From Sphaerochaeta sp. (lineage in GTDB: Bacteria; Spirochaetota; Spirochaetia; Sphaerochaetales; Sphaerochaetaceae): a DNA stretch of 64,000 nt. The position numbers were made by a program, and so were the translations under genes. Positions within the stretch are counted from its first letter, which is position 1. Each line of letters begins with the position of its first letter. Where the stretch lies: the NCBI GenBank assembly GCA_018399495.1, contig JAGYOG010000006.1:1-64000 (forward strand), read 5' to 3'. This document shows positions 17,479 to 25,829 of the stretch, in pieces. Below the pieces are notes generated by a model. The model worked only from the letters and a program-made list of their open reading frames with translations, was not told the origin of the DNA and did no database searches.

Positions 17479-18018
17479 TTCTACAAGATTGATCCTTTTC
17501 GCAACCAAGTTGGCAGGAAATGCATGGATTTGCCGGTTGAAATAGTCTGCCTGCAAATTGTATTCAGCAATTGAGTCCACCAACTGCTTTTCAATCTCGT
17601 ACATTTTCTCGAAATAGGGAGCATACCGGTTGTAAGATGGATCAATATAGAGTTCCTTCTGCAACAATGCCAACTCCATTTCCAGTTCTCGATACAGCTC
17701 ACTCTGTCTTTCAATTGTATCAGCCGTTTCAAAGGCAGATACAACACGTTGCAGTGAATCACGCTCCTCAAGGAGTGTGGAAAGCGTTGCTGCATACCTA
17801 AAACGTTCAGAGAGATGTAATTCCACCATCTCCCTGGAAAGAAATGCCTTCCTCTGGTACCCACTTAGCCGTCTTACATTGTTACTATCAATTCCCAAGA
17901 CTGCGAGGACTAAGAGAAACACAACCACCGTAATACTGATTACTGCACTACGGCGGTCTTTGAAATATGGTTTTCTAGCTGACAACCTTGGTTCCCTTGC
18001 CCTCATACAGGGCACCAT
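17434..18018 (-). CDS. LemA-like single-span membrane protein
   Basis: One membrane segment (about residues 27-44, SITVVVFLLVLAVLGI) is followed by a long helical, coiled-coil-prone region. Near the end EYNLQADYFNRQIHAFPANL resembles the C-terminal signature of LemA proteins, whose role is unknown. The frame overlaps the 3' end of arcC by 44 bases; starts at 18018, 18006 or a TTG near 17985 are possible and none has a strong ribosome-binding site. Co-transcription with arcC is likely. The family call is moderate because only the C-terminal part is recognisable. Confidence 0.6.
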   Translation of the reverse strand: MVPCMRAREPRLSARKPYFKDRRSAVISITVVVFLLVLAVLGIDSNNVRRLSGYQRKAFLSREMVELHLSERFRYAATLSTLLEERDSLQRVVSAFETADTIERQSELYRELEMELALLQKELYIDPSYNRYAPYFEKMYEIEKQLVDSIAEYNLQADYFNRQIHAFPANLVAKRINLVELPSYTVSSALKSRP

Positions 18019-18919
18019 AGAGATGCTCTGGGTCAGTTATAAGTCCCTCATTCCCAGTGGTACGAACAAAATCAACAATTGCCTGCATCTTGGGAAGCAT
18101 GCTTCCAGGAGCGAAGTGCCCTTCTTTCATATACTGATCTGCTTCCTCCGTGGTGATAGTGTCAAGCGTCTGCTGGTTGGGTTTCCCAAAGTTCAAACAA
18201 ACTTTCTCGACAGCAGTAGAGATGACAAACAGGTCTGCCTTCAGCTCCTTGGCCATCAAGGCTGCTGCCAGGTCTTTGTCGATGACTGCCTCTCGTCCAC
18301 TGAGATACCCATCTTCATCACGTACCACTGGGATTCCACCTCCACCGCCAGCAATGACAATGATACGGTTCTCCAACATAGTACGAATAGTGTCGATCTC
18401 TACGATGGACTTTGGTTTGGGGCTTGCTACCACACGTCTGTACCCTCGCCCTGCATCTTCAGTGCAGACCCATCCGTCCTTTTCCACATGATATTGAGCA
18501 TCTTCCTTGCTCATGAAAGAACCAATCGGTTTGGTTGGATTCTGGAATGACGGATCGTCATCCGATACCTCTACCTGTGTAATAACGGTAGCAACCTGAG
18601 GGTTCATCTGAACACAGTTGAATTCGTTCTTCAAAGCCATTTGCAACTGATATCCAATTGATCCCTGGGTATCAGCAACACAGCTATCCAAGGGTACGGT
18701 ATGGAGGATGGAGCGGGAGAATTCTGAACGAAGCAGGATAAATCCTACTTGTGGTCCATTTCCATGTGCTATGACTACACGATGGCCTGCCTTAACCAGC
18801 TTCGCAATATGCGAGGCAGTCTTCCGAGCTGCCTCATACTGGGCAGAAACGGAAACATGCTTGGGGTCCTCGATCAAAGAATTTCCCCCAATAGCAATGA
18901 CAATTAATTTACTATCCAT
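17975..18919 (-). CDS. arcC: Carbamate kinase
   Basis: Carbamate kinase makes ATP from carbamoyl phosphate and ADP at the end of arginine, agmatine or purine fermentation. The 314-residue protein shows LIVIAIGGNSL, HGNGPQVGF, VIAGGGGGIPV and AVIDKDLAAALMA, all hallmarks of the amino-acid-kinase fold of ArcC. The ATG at 18919 sits well after AAGGAAG; an ATG 6 bases earlier is too close. No arginine deiminase or ornithine carbamoyltransferase gene is adjacent, so the source of carbamoyl phosphate is not shown here. A good promoter is at 18952-18980. Confidence 0.94.
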   Translation of the reverse strand: MDSKLIVIAIGGNSLIEDPKHVSVSAQYEAARKTASHIAKLVKAGHRVVIAHGNGPQVGFILLRSEFSRSILHTVPLDSCVADTQGSIGYQLQMALKNEFNCVQMNPQVATVITQVEVSDDDPSFQNPTKPIGSFMSKEDAQYHVEKDGWVCTEDAGRGYRRVVASPKPKSIVEIDTIRTMLENRIIVIAGGGGGIPVVRDEDGYLSGREAVIDKDLAAALMAKELKADLFVISTAVEKVCLNFGKPNQQTLDTITTEEADQYMKEGHFAPGSMLPKMQAIVDFVRTTGNEGLITDPEHLYGALYEGKGTKVVS

Positions 18920-18951
18920 ATACATTACTTCCTTCTAACGCGAGACTAAGA

Positions 18952-18980
18952 ATTATATAGTAATAATAGCACGACTGCAA
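18952..18980 (-). promoter_or_regulatory. Promoter of arcC
   Basis: On the minus strand TTGCAG (18975-18980), a 17-base spacer and a perfect TATAAT (18952-18957) lie 33 bases before the arcC ATG. Confidence 0.65.
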
Positions 18981-19078
18981 CAAATTGCAACAGCTTTACA
19001 CGGTAATTATCCTTGCCGGGGGATTTGACCCATGTCCAATCTTTCAGATACACTTGCGCAAAGTTAAGTGAGGAACCT

Positions 19079-19720
19079 ATGGAAACACAGACAACAGCAT
19101 TGGACAAAAAAGAGTTCTTTCTTTTCGCCCTGTACATCACTGGAATGATTGTGGTAAACACAGTTGGTAGTAAGATTATCAGCCTCTTTGGCGTACGGGT
19201 GTCAGTAGGAATCTTTTTCATGCCTGTACTATTCTTGGTCACGGACATTGTAGGAGAGGTAAAAGGCCACCAGCATGCCTCCATTTTTGTGAAGTACTCC
19301 ATCATCATGCTGGTTATTCTCTTTGTCGTGACAGGTCTGTTCGTCCAGATAAGACCACATGAGACATGGGACCTACAGAGTCAGTATCAACAGATCTTCG
19401 GAATGAGCATGCGCATGAGTCTGGCAAGCCTTATCAGCTTTGCCATCAGCCAGACAATTGACATCTCAATCTTCCTGCAATTCAAGAAACTGAATAAAGG
19501 GAAAATGCTCTGGCTTAGGAACAACCTGAGCACCATGGCAAGCCAGTTCATAGATACGGTTATCTTTATGTTTATCGCATTCTATCACCTGACACCAAAA
19601 TTCACAGCTGCCTATGTATTCTCCCTGATCATCCCCTACTGGCTTTTCAAAATACTCTTTGCCTTAGTCGATACTCCTCTCTGTTATCTTGGGGTAAAAT
19701 GGATGGCAAAACGAAAGTAG
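19079..19720 (+). CDS. yhhQ: Queuosine precursor transporter (YhhQ/VUT family)
   Basis: The 213-residue membrane protein has about six spans and family features: ITGMIVVNTVGSKIISLFG, FFMPVLFLVTDIVGEVKGH, the SFAISQTIDISIF segment and FALVDTPLCYLGVKW near the end. YhhQ-type proteins import queuine/preQ0/preQ1 for tRNA modification. The ATG at 19079 has AGGA 6 bases before it. I looked upstream for a preQ1 riboswitch, which sometimes controls such genes, and did not find one. It stands alone between arcC and lon. Confidence 0.87.
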   Translation: METQTTALDKKEFFLFALYITGMIVVNTVGSKIISLFGVRVSVGIFFMPVLFLVTDIVGEVKGHQHASIFVKYSIIMLVILFVVTGLFVQIRPHETWDLQSQYQQIFGMSMRMSLASLISFAISQTIDISIFLQFKKLNKGKMLWLRNNLSTMASQFIDTVIFMFIAFYHLTPKFTAAYVFSLIIPYWLFKILFALVDTPLCYLGVKWMAKRK

Positions 19721-19756
19721 TGACTTTCCTTTGAGAAAAAGATTGAGTACCTTTGG

Positions 19757-19783
19757 TTCAGACAGGTTGTACGCTTGTCTGAA
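19757..19783. repeat. Inverted repeat upstream of lon
   Basis: TTCAGACA and TGTCTGAA form a perfect 8-base inverted repeat separated by 11 bases, 25 bases before the lon ATG. It may be an operator or a leader hairpin; the regulator is unknown. Confidence 0.45.
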
Positions 19784-19807
19784 TGTAATTGCTATATTGG
19801 AGGCGCT

Positions 19808-22270
19808 ATGTCTGAACAGGAACTGATGCCGATTGAGCAACTGCTTCCCAATAATTTATTTATACTCCCGGTTACTGGAAATCCGGTTTTCCCAGGATTA
19901 TTCACCCCGTTGATGATCACTGACAATCAAGATGTCGAAATCGTCAACCAGGCTATAAAGCACGGTGGCTTCCTTGGCCTCTTGCTTGTCAAAGATGACA
20001 ATGACGAAGAGGAGTACTCTGAGAAGAATCTCTATACGATTGGGACAGTAGCAAAAATTGTCAAGAAAATCAAACTCCCCGATGGAGGAATCAGTATCTT
20101 CATCTCAACGCTTAAACGTTTTGAGACGAAACAGTATTATCCCAGCGGTCCGTATTTGGTCGCAGAGGTTCAGTACCTTGAGGATATCGAGGACGAGCAA
20201 GAAGAGTTGCGCGCATGGACTCGTCTTTTGCTCACGGAAATGAAACAGTTGACCAAGAACAACCAGCTCTTTAGTGAAGAGATGCGGTTAAACATGGTCA
20301 ATATCGATCATCCGGGTAAGTTGGCGGACTTCATTGCCAGCATCCTGAATGTCGAACGTAAACAACAACAGGAAATTCTTGAGACCTTGGTGGTACGAAA
20401 ACGTATCGAGAAAGTCTTGGTTTTCATCAAGAATGAGCAAAATATTGCCCAAGTACAGGCAAAAATCCAAGCCAGGGTGAACCAGAAAATTGAGAAAAAC
20501 CAGAGGGATTACTTTCTCCGCGAGGAGCTGAAGTCCATTCAGCAGGAACTAGGTCTCTCTACAAACCCCAAGGCTGAATTGATCAACCGCTTGAAAACCA
20601 AGTTCAAAAGTCTTCCTCTCTCGGCAGAGGCGAAGGAAACAGTTGACCGTGAAATGAATCGTCTTGAGGGTATGGACCCAACCAGTCCTGAGTACTCTCT
20701 CACCAGAACCTATTTGGAAATCATCAGCGACCTTCCTTGGAAAGAGCCGAAACCAGAAAGATTCAGCATTGATAGTGCCCGGAAAATCCTTGAGCATGAC
20801 CATTACGGCATGAAGGATGTAAAGGACCGTATCCTTGAATTCCTTGCTGTTAGGAAAAAGAAGCAGGATACCAAGGGATCAATCATCTGTCTTGTTGGAC
20901 CTCCGGGCGTCGGTAAGACCAGTGTAGGTGTCTCAATTGCCAGGGCTTTGAAGAAGGAATATTTCCGCTTCTCCGTTGGTGGCATGAATGATGAGAGTGA
21001 GATTAAGGGACATCGAAGAACCTACATTGGAGCAATGCCTGGTAAGATTATTCAAGGCTTACGAATCACCAAGAGCAAGAACCCTGTGTTCCTCATCGAT
21101 GAAATCGATAAGATGGGTGTCTCCTACCAAGGAGACCCTGCAAGTGCACTGCTTGAGGTACTCGACCCGGAGCAGAATTTTGCATTCAGGGATACATATC
21201 TTGATCTTCCTTTCGATGTCAGTGAAGTACTCTTTATTGTTACCGCAAATACACTGGAAACAATTCCGCGTCCTTTACTCGACCGTATGGAAATCATCCA
21301 ACTTGCTGGATACACCAGCGATGAGAAACTCGCTATCGGGAAGAAATACCTGGTACCAAAATCCTTGCAGAAACATGGTCTCAGCAAGAGCGAATTACGC
21401 TACTCTTCCAAGATTCTCAGGAAAATTGCTGACGAATATGCACGAGAAGCTGGGGTGAGGAACTTCGAGAAATCCTTGCATAAGATCAACCGAAAAGTTG
21501 CGCTTATGCTCACGGAAAATCCCGAGGAGAACCTGCCGGTGAGAATAAACGAAGAATTATTGTATAAACTACTTGGTCAACCCATCTTTGTTGAGGATGA
21601 AATCCTCAAGGCGGACCGACCTGGTATGGCAATTGGACTTGCATGGACAAGTATGGGTGGGGATACACTCATCATCGAAGCTCAGAACACTCCTGGCAAG
21701 GGAGAGATCAAACTCACCGGCCAGCTTGGGGAAGTCATGCAAGAATCGGTCGGTCTTGCCTATACCTGGGTGAAAGCTCACGCCTTGGAACGAAAGATTG
21801 ATCCAAGCTGGTTTGAGCATAACTCAATCCATCTCCATGTTCCTGAGGGTGCTACCCCAAAGGATGGGCCATCGGCTGGAATCACCATGACTGTCGCACT
21901 CTACTCCTTGGTCACAAACCAGGTCATCGCTCCCGCTTTGGCCATGACCGGTGAATTGAGTCTGAAAGGAAAGGTTATGCCGATCGGGGGATTGAAGGAG
22001 AAGGTACTTGCTGCCAGAAGGAACAAGATCAAGGACATTATCATCCCACAGTTCAACAAACGTGACCTGGACAAGTTTGATGAGCAAATCACCCAAGGTG
22101 TCAACTTCCATCTGGTTGGAACCATTGAAGAAGTGCTTGCTCTCGCTTTCCCGGATGACGAGAAGCGTGAGATGATGCACCCTATTTTGAGTACTTCAAA
22201 CTCCGGTGATGCTGAAACGATCAGCAAGGCGGTAGCCCTTGCTGTGCGGGAGGCATTGCGTGAGCGTTGA
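19808..22270 (+). CDS. lon: ATP-dependent protease Lon
   Basis: Lon degrades misfolded and regulatory proteins in the cytoplasm. The 820-residue protein has the N-terminal substrate domain (LFILPVTGNPVFPG), coiled coil, AAA+ module with Walker A GPPGVGKTSVG (about 363) and Walker B FLIDEIDKM (about 430), and the protease domain with Ser689 in KDGPSAG and Lys732 in GGLKEK. The Ser-Lys spacing equals that of the E. coli enzyme. GGAGG precedes the ATG at 19808. It leads a probable operon with the U32 peptidase, whose start lies inside the lon 3' end. Confidence 0.97.
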   Translation: MSEQELMPIEQLLPNNLFILPVTGNPVFPGLFTPLMITDNQDVEIVNQAIKHGGFLGLLLVKDDNDEEEYSEKNLYTIGTVAKIVKKIKLPDGGISIFISTLKRFETKQYYPSGPYLVAEVQYLEDIEDEQEELRAWTRLLLTEMKQLTKNNQLFSEEMRLNMVNIDHPGKLADFIASILNVERKQQQEILETLVVRKRIEKVLVFIKNEQNIAQVQAKIQARVNQKIEKNQRDYFLREELKSIQQELGLSTNPKAELINRLKTKFKSLPLSAEAKETVDREMNRLEGMDPTSPEYSLTRTYLEIISDLPWKEPKPERFSIDSARKILEHDHYGMKDVKDRILEFLAVRKKKQDTKGSIICLVGPPGVGKTSVGVSIARALKKEYFRFSVGGMNDESEIKGHRRTYIGAMPGKIIQGLRITKSKNPVFLIDEIDKMGVSYQGDPASALLEVLDPEQNFAFRDTYLDLPFDVSEVLFIVTANTLETIPRPLLDRMEIIQLAGYTSDEKLAIGKKYLVPKSLQKHGLSKSELRYSSKILRKIADEYAREAGVRNFEKSLHKINRKVALMLTENPEENLPVRINEELLYKLLGQPIFVEDEILKADRPGMAIGLAWTSMGGDTLIIEAQNTPGKGEIKLTGQLGEVMQESVGLAYTWVKAHALERKIDPSWFEHNSIHLHVPEGATPKDGPSAGITMTVALYSLVTNQVIAPALAMTGELSLKGKVMPIGGLKEKVLAARRNKIKDIIIPQFNKRDLDKFDEQITQGVNFHLVGTIEEVLALAFPDDEKREMMHPILSTSNSGDAETISKAVALAVREALRER

Positions 22271-23543
22271 GCTGTTAAGTCCTGCTGGGAACCTTGAGAA
22301 ACTACGTCTTGCATTTGAATACGGTGCGGACGCAGCCTACATGGGACTCAGCGACTTCTCTTTGCGTGCCAATGCAAGGAACTTTACTGAAAAAGACTTA
22401 CATGAGGTTTCCCGCTTGAAACAGTCAAGCGGGAAACGCTTGTATGGAACATTGAACATGATTTTCGATGAGCAGAAGCTCTCCTCATTGCAAGAGCAGA
22501 TGGAGCTCATAAAAACCTGGCCCTTTGATGCTTTCATCATCAGTGACTTGGGGCTGGTTCCTATTTTACAGGATGCAATTGGAGAGGATGTCGAGCTCCA
22601 CCTCTCCACCCAAGCCAGTTGTACCAACTCAAGTAGTGCAGCAATGTACCGCAAAATGGGCTTCTCTCGCGTCATACTAGGCAGGGAAACCCCGCTTGAT
22701 GATATCAAACGAATCAAGGATGCAAATCCCGACCTACAGCTGGAAGTATTTGTGCATGGGGCCATGTGTATGGCCTACTCTGGTAGATGCCTGCTCTCCA
22801 GCCATCTGGCGGGAAGAAGCGCTAACCAAGGCGACTGCAGTCATACCTGTAGGTGGAACTACCGCTTGGCGACCACCGATGCAATCGAGGATGTCCTGAG
22901 AAGTGGCTCGTTGGCTCTGGAAGAAGAACAACGAAGCGGTGTCTACTACCCTATCACTGAAGAGAATGGATATACCACCATACTCTCCAGTAAGGACCTG
23001 TGCATGATTGACCACTTGGGTGAACTCATCGATGCCGGAGTAGACTCATTGAAGATTGAGGGAAGAATGAAGAGCAGCTACTACGTTGCGGTAGTCACCA
23101 GAGCTTATAGGAAAGCACTCGATAGCCTAAAAACAGGTAATGAAAGCTGGAAAACGTACCGTGAGGACCTATTCAATATCAGTCATCGCGAGTATTCTAC
23201 TGGATTTTTCTTCGGCCATGGACCGATTGATCCAGTCATGGGTGAATCCATCGACAAGAGCACGGAAAAAGGATATGAAAGAAATTATCTGTTCTGTGGA
23301 TTTGTTGGTGAGAAGGTTTCTGAGGGAATCTATGCATTGGACTTGAAGAACCAGATCAAGGATACCATGAAGATCGAGTATATTAGCAAAGATGTACCAA
23401 AGATAGAAGATGAAGGATTCACCTTGCTTGATGCTGACCATACACCAGTACAGCAAGCGGACCATGGCAAGGTACAGTACCTCCAAACAACGAAACCGAT
23501 TGAGAAAGGATATATCATCCGACGGGAATCTATGGTTAAATAG
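22260..23543 (+). CDS. Peptidase U32 family protein (tRNA/rRNA hydroxylation type)
   Basis: The 427-residue protein opens with VELLSPAGNLEKLRLAFEYG and contains the family signature GAMCMAYSGRCLLSSHLAGR with NQGDCSHTCRW, whose cysteines are conserved. Characterised relatives (TrhP/YegQ, RlhA) take part in 5-hydroxylation of uridine or cytidine in RNA rather than acting as proteases, so the name peptidase is historical. The GTG at 22260 overlaps lon by 11 bases and follows GGGAGG, which decides the start. Which RNA it modifies cannot be told. Confidence 0.88.
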   Translation: MSVELLSPAGNLEKLRLAFEYGADAAYMGLSDFSLRANARNFTEKDLHEVSRLKQSSGKRLYGTLNMIFDEQKLSSLQEQMELIKTWPFDAFIISDLGLVPILQDAIGEDVELHLSTQASCTNSSSAAMYRKMGFSRVILGRETPLDDIKRIKDANPDLQLEVFVHGAMCMAYSGRCLLSSHLAGRSANQGDCSHTCRWNYRLATTDAIEDVLRSGSLALEEEQRSGVYYPITEENGYTTILSSKDLCMIDHLGELIDAGVDSLKIEGRMKSSYYVAVVTRAYRKALDSLKTGNESWKTYREDLFNISHREYSTGFFFGHGPIDPVMGESIDKSTEKGYERNYLFCGFVGEKVSEGIYALDLKNQIKDTMKIEYISKDVPKIEDEGFTLLDADHTPVQQADHGKVQYLQTTKPIEKGYIIRRESMVK

Positions 23544-23547
23544 AGCC

Positions 23548-24300
23548 ATGAGGAGATTATGTATCGCTTTTAGTATGGTTTTCATTATCTCTTCTGCATT
23601 AGGGGCTGCCATACCGCTATCAGATGACTATGGTTTTCTCAGTGAGCACACTCCCTTTCTACAATTCATAGATGCAGTTCGCGGAAAGGGAGATGCTGAG
23701 ACGGGAGAAGTATTGCGCCAGCGTCTCCTCTCTAGACCGCTTCATGATGAAGACAAACAGTCTGTTCTTTGCATAAAAAGTGCTACACTGCTCGCGAGGC
23801 TATACACCGAAATGGAAACGCCGGACTCACAGAGAGCAAAAGAATTACTGGTGGAAGCTGAATCATCTCTCAAGAAATTGAAGGATACTCCATTTTTCCA
23901 GTTGATGAGTGAAGCAGAAATTGATTCCATCTATTATCTCATCAACCCATCGAGGCTCACCAAGGGAATCAGTAGCAATTCCAAAATCAAGAAAGCCTAT
24001 GCTCAGTATCCCGATCAAATATATGCCATATTAATGAAAGCAAACAGCCTGCTCTATGCTCCTTCCTTTGCAGGAGGCGATAAAGCAGAGGCACTTTCGC
24101 TTTTTCTCACACTGCTTGAGGCAGGCTCTTCCCAACTCAATACATGGGATCTCTGTAGTATATACGTAGGAATAGGACGTATATGCATGGGCAGAAACGA
24201 GTGGGACAAGGCCCTGGGTTATTTTACGGCAGCAAAAGCGCTCTATGCGTTCGACCCCACCCTCGATGAATACATTAGGAAAACGAAGGAGAGGCTATGA
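23548..24300 (+). CDS. Secreted helical (TPR-like) protein of unknown function
   Basis: The 250-residue product begins with a signal peptide (RRLCIAFSMVFIISSALGAA). The rest is helical, with a C-terminal region (about 170-245) whose spacing resembles tetratricopeptide repeats, for example SSQLNTWDLCSIYVGIGRIC and NEWDKALGYFTAAKALYAFD. I do not recognise the family. It begins 4 bases after the U32 gene, and its stop overlaps the next start as ATGA, so it is translated with the glycosyltransferase and may act with it in envelope synthesis (inference). Confidence 0.75.
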   Translation: MRRLCIAFSMVFIISSALGAAIPLSDDYGFLSEHTPFLQFIDAVRGKGDAETGEVLRQRLLSRPLHDEDKQSVLCIKSATLLARLYTEMETPDSQRAKELLVEAESSLKKLKDTPFFQLMSEAEIDSIYYLINPSRLTKGISSNSKIKKAYAQYPDQIYAILMKANSLLYAPSFAGGDKAEALSLFLTLLEAGSSQLNTWDLCSIYVGIGRICMGRNEWDKALGYFTAAKALYAFDPTLDEYIRKTKERL

Positions 24301-25436
24301 GCATGATTTTCTCTGTTATTGTCGGTATCCTTGGACTATATGCTTTCCTCCTAACCCTCTCCAATATCCGCTATCTATCCGACCTGCAGAATACGATACG
24401 CCTTAACTTTTCATCAGAGCTGGTGAGCGTTTTGATCCCGGCACGGAATGAAGAACACACCATTGGGCCATGTGTGCGTTCACTGCTTAAGCAAACGCAC
24501 ACGAACCTTGAAATCCTCATCCTTGATGATGGATCGAATGATGAAACCGCAATGGTGGTTCAGACCCTCTGCCAAGAAGATGAGCGTATCCGCCTCATTC
24601 CAGGAAAACCCCTGGAACGGGGTTGGAGAGGAAAGATATATGCAATGCAGCAACTCTATGAGGCAAGCAGAGGTGACTATCTGCTCTTCACAGATGCTGA
24701 CACGGTACACAACCCAGACTCCATCACCTACGGTCTCAGCCTGCTAAAGGGGCATAATGCATCCATGCTCAGCGGATACCCTAAACAGATTACCCGGAGC
24801 CTGAGTGTTGAGTTATTGGTGAGTGCAATGCTGTTCAACCCTACCCTCTTTGTTCCATTCAGGCTTCAGGAAAGGCTCCAGCTATCCATGTTTGCCATGG
24901 CGATCGGGCAATATATGTTTCTTAAGCGCTCTGCTCTTGATCATATGGAAGGTTTTTCCCATATCAAGAGTGAAATCTGTGACGACGTCCAATTAGCGCG
25001 GAGTTGTACCAAATTTCAGGAGAAGCAGATATTCTCACCAATGGGTAATGCACTCTCATGTGAAATGTTCCCAACCTTCAAAGAAGCATTCCATGGATTG
25101 GAACGTTCCATAAATGGAGTAGTTACACAAGGGTGGCTTAGAACCATCATTCTTTTAGTGATTGTCATTGCATTAATCCTCCTAGCCTTATCCCCCTTAC
25201 TTCCTCTTTACCTTGCATTTACAGGCGAATCTTTACTCCTCATACTGCTTAGCCTTGCTGGTTCATTGCTCTTCCTTGCTGCTTGGATGATCAATGCTCA
25301 TTTCTTTAAATTCTCTCTTTCATCTTCCCTTTTAGCCCATATAACCATTCTGTATGTTGTTTTGATGTACCTCCATGGACATTTTTTGATACTTACGGGG
25401 AGGGGTTTTACTTGGAAAGGTCGTAAAATATCGTAA
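24297..25436 (+). CDS. Membrane glycosyltransferase, family 2
   Basis: The 379-residue protein has an N-terminal membrane segment (about 2-20), a GT2 catalytic domain and three membrane spans near the C-terminus (about 280-300, 305-330, 340-365). Visible motifs are VSVLIPARNEEHTIGPCV, LILDDGSNDETAMVV, LLFTDADTVHNPDS (DxD for the nucleotide sugar) and GWLRT, the usual place of the QxxRW-like motif. The layout resembles enzymes that glycosylate lipid carriers or carotenoid acids; acceptor and sugar are unknown. The start overlaps the preceding stop (ATGA). Confidence 0.85.
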   Translation: MSMIFSVIVGILGLYAFLLTLSNIRYLSDLQNTIRLNFSSELVSVLIPARNEEHTIGPCVRSLLKQTHTNLEILILDDGSNDETAMVVQTLCQEDERIRLIPGKPLERGWRGKIYAMQQLYEASRGDYLLFTDADTVHNPDSITYGLSLLKGHNASMLSGYPKQITRSLSVELLVSAMLFNPTLFVPFRLQERLQLSMFAMAIGQYMFLKRSALDHMEGFSHIKSEICDDVQLARSCTKFQEKQIFSPMGNALSCEMFPTFKEAFHGLERSINGVVTQGWLRTIILLVIVIALILLALSPLLPLYLAFTGESLLLILLSLAGSLLFLAAWMINAHFFKFSLSSSLLAHITILYVVLMYLHGHFLILTGRGFTWKGRKIS

Positions 25437-25473
25437 AAATGGCGTTTTAACGCACTAAATACCGGTTTTTTAC

Positions 25474-25501
25474 TTGCTTATGAGTGAAACCATGGTAGAA
25501 T
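25474..25501 (+). promoter_or_regulatory. Promoter of the Hc1-like gene
   Basis: TTGCTT (25474-25479) and TAGAAT (25496-25501), spacer 16 bases, lie 28 bases before the ATG at 25530. Confidence 0.45.
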
Positions 25502-25529
25502 GAATTAACCTAGACACATGGAGGAATAC

Positions 25530-25703
25530 ATGACTATTCACGAGCAGATTGTTGCGCAGTATGAGACCTATCTGGCAGAAAACCAGAAGTTCACCGAGAA
25601 GGGAGTCAAGGTATCGGCTGCAAGAGCTCGCAAGGCTCTGGCTGAAATTGCAAAGCTTGCCAAAGAACGCAGAAAAGAAATTCAGGAAGAGAAAGGCGAA
25701 TAA
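25530..25703 (+). CDS. Histone H1-like protein (Hc1 family)
   Basis: The protein is a 57-residue, helix-rich peptide with KVSAARARKALAEIAKLAKE followed by RRKEIQEEK. This is the conserved core of the Hc1 domain found in chlamydial histone-like proteins and short spirochaete and Bacteroidetes homologues. DNA or nucleoid binding is inferred. Unlike chlamydial Hc1 it lacks the long Lys/Ala-rich tail and is close to neutral because of many Glu residues. GGAGG before 25530 fixes the start; an in-frame ATG at 25518 has no such site. It has its own promoter and terminator. Confidence 0.8.
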   Translation: MTIHEQIVAQYETYLAENQKFTEKGVKVSAARARKALAEIAKLAKERRKEIQEEKGE

Positions 25704-25726
25704 TACAAAGTCCTTACTCGTTTTTC

Positions 25727-25754
25727 AGGCGCCCTAAGGGGCGCCTATTTCTTT
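25727..25754 (+). terminator. Rho-independent terminator of the Hc1-like gene
   Basis: An 8-bp GC-rich stem (AGGCGCCC/GGGCGCCT) with a 4-base loop is followed by ATTTCTTT. Confidence 0.85.
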
Positions 25755-25779
25755 GTTCCCAACCAACGGAAACAATAAT

Positions 25780-25801
25780 CCCCCTAAAAATAAACAGGGG
25801 G
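25780..25801 (-). terminator. Terminator hairpin of valS
   Basis: CCCCCT pairs with AGGGGG around a 10-base AT-rich loop. On the minus strand it lies 28 bases past the valS stop and is followed by a T-rich stretch (TTATTGTTT). Confidence 0.65.
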
Positions 25802-25829
25802 ACAATGAAATGTAATCTCAGTTTCTATG

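Noticed and set aside
18926-19078. Possible preQ1 riboswitch upstream of the queuosine-precursor transporter
   Set aside because: Only short, unrelated stems are visible; neither the preQ1-I pseudoknot pattern nor the A-rich tail could be found.
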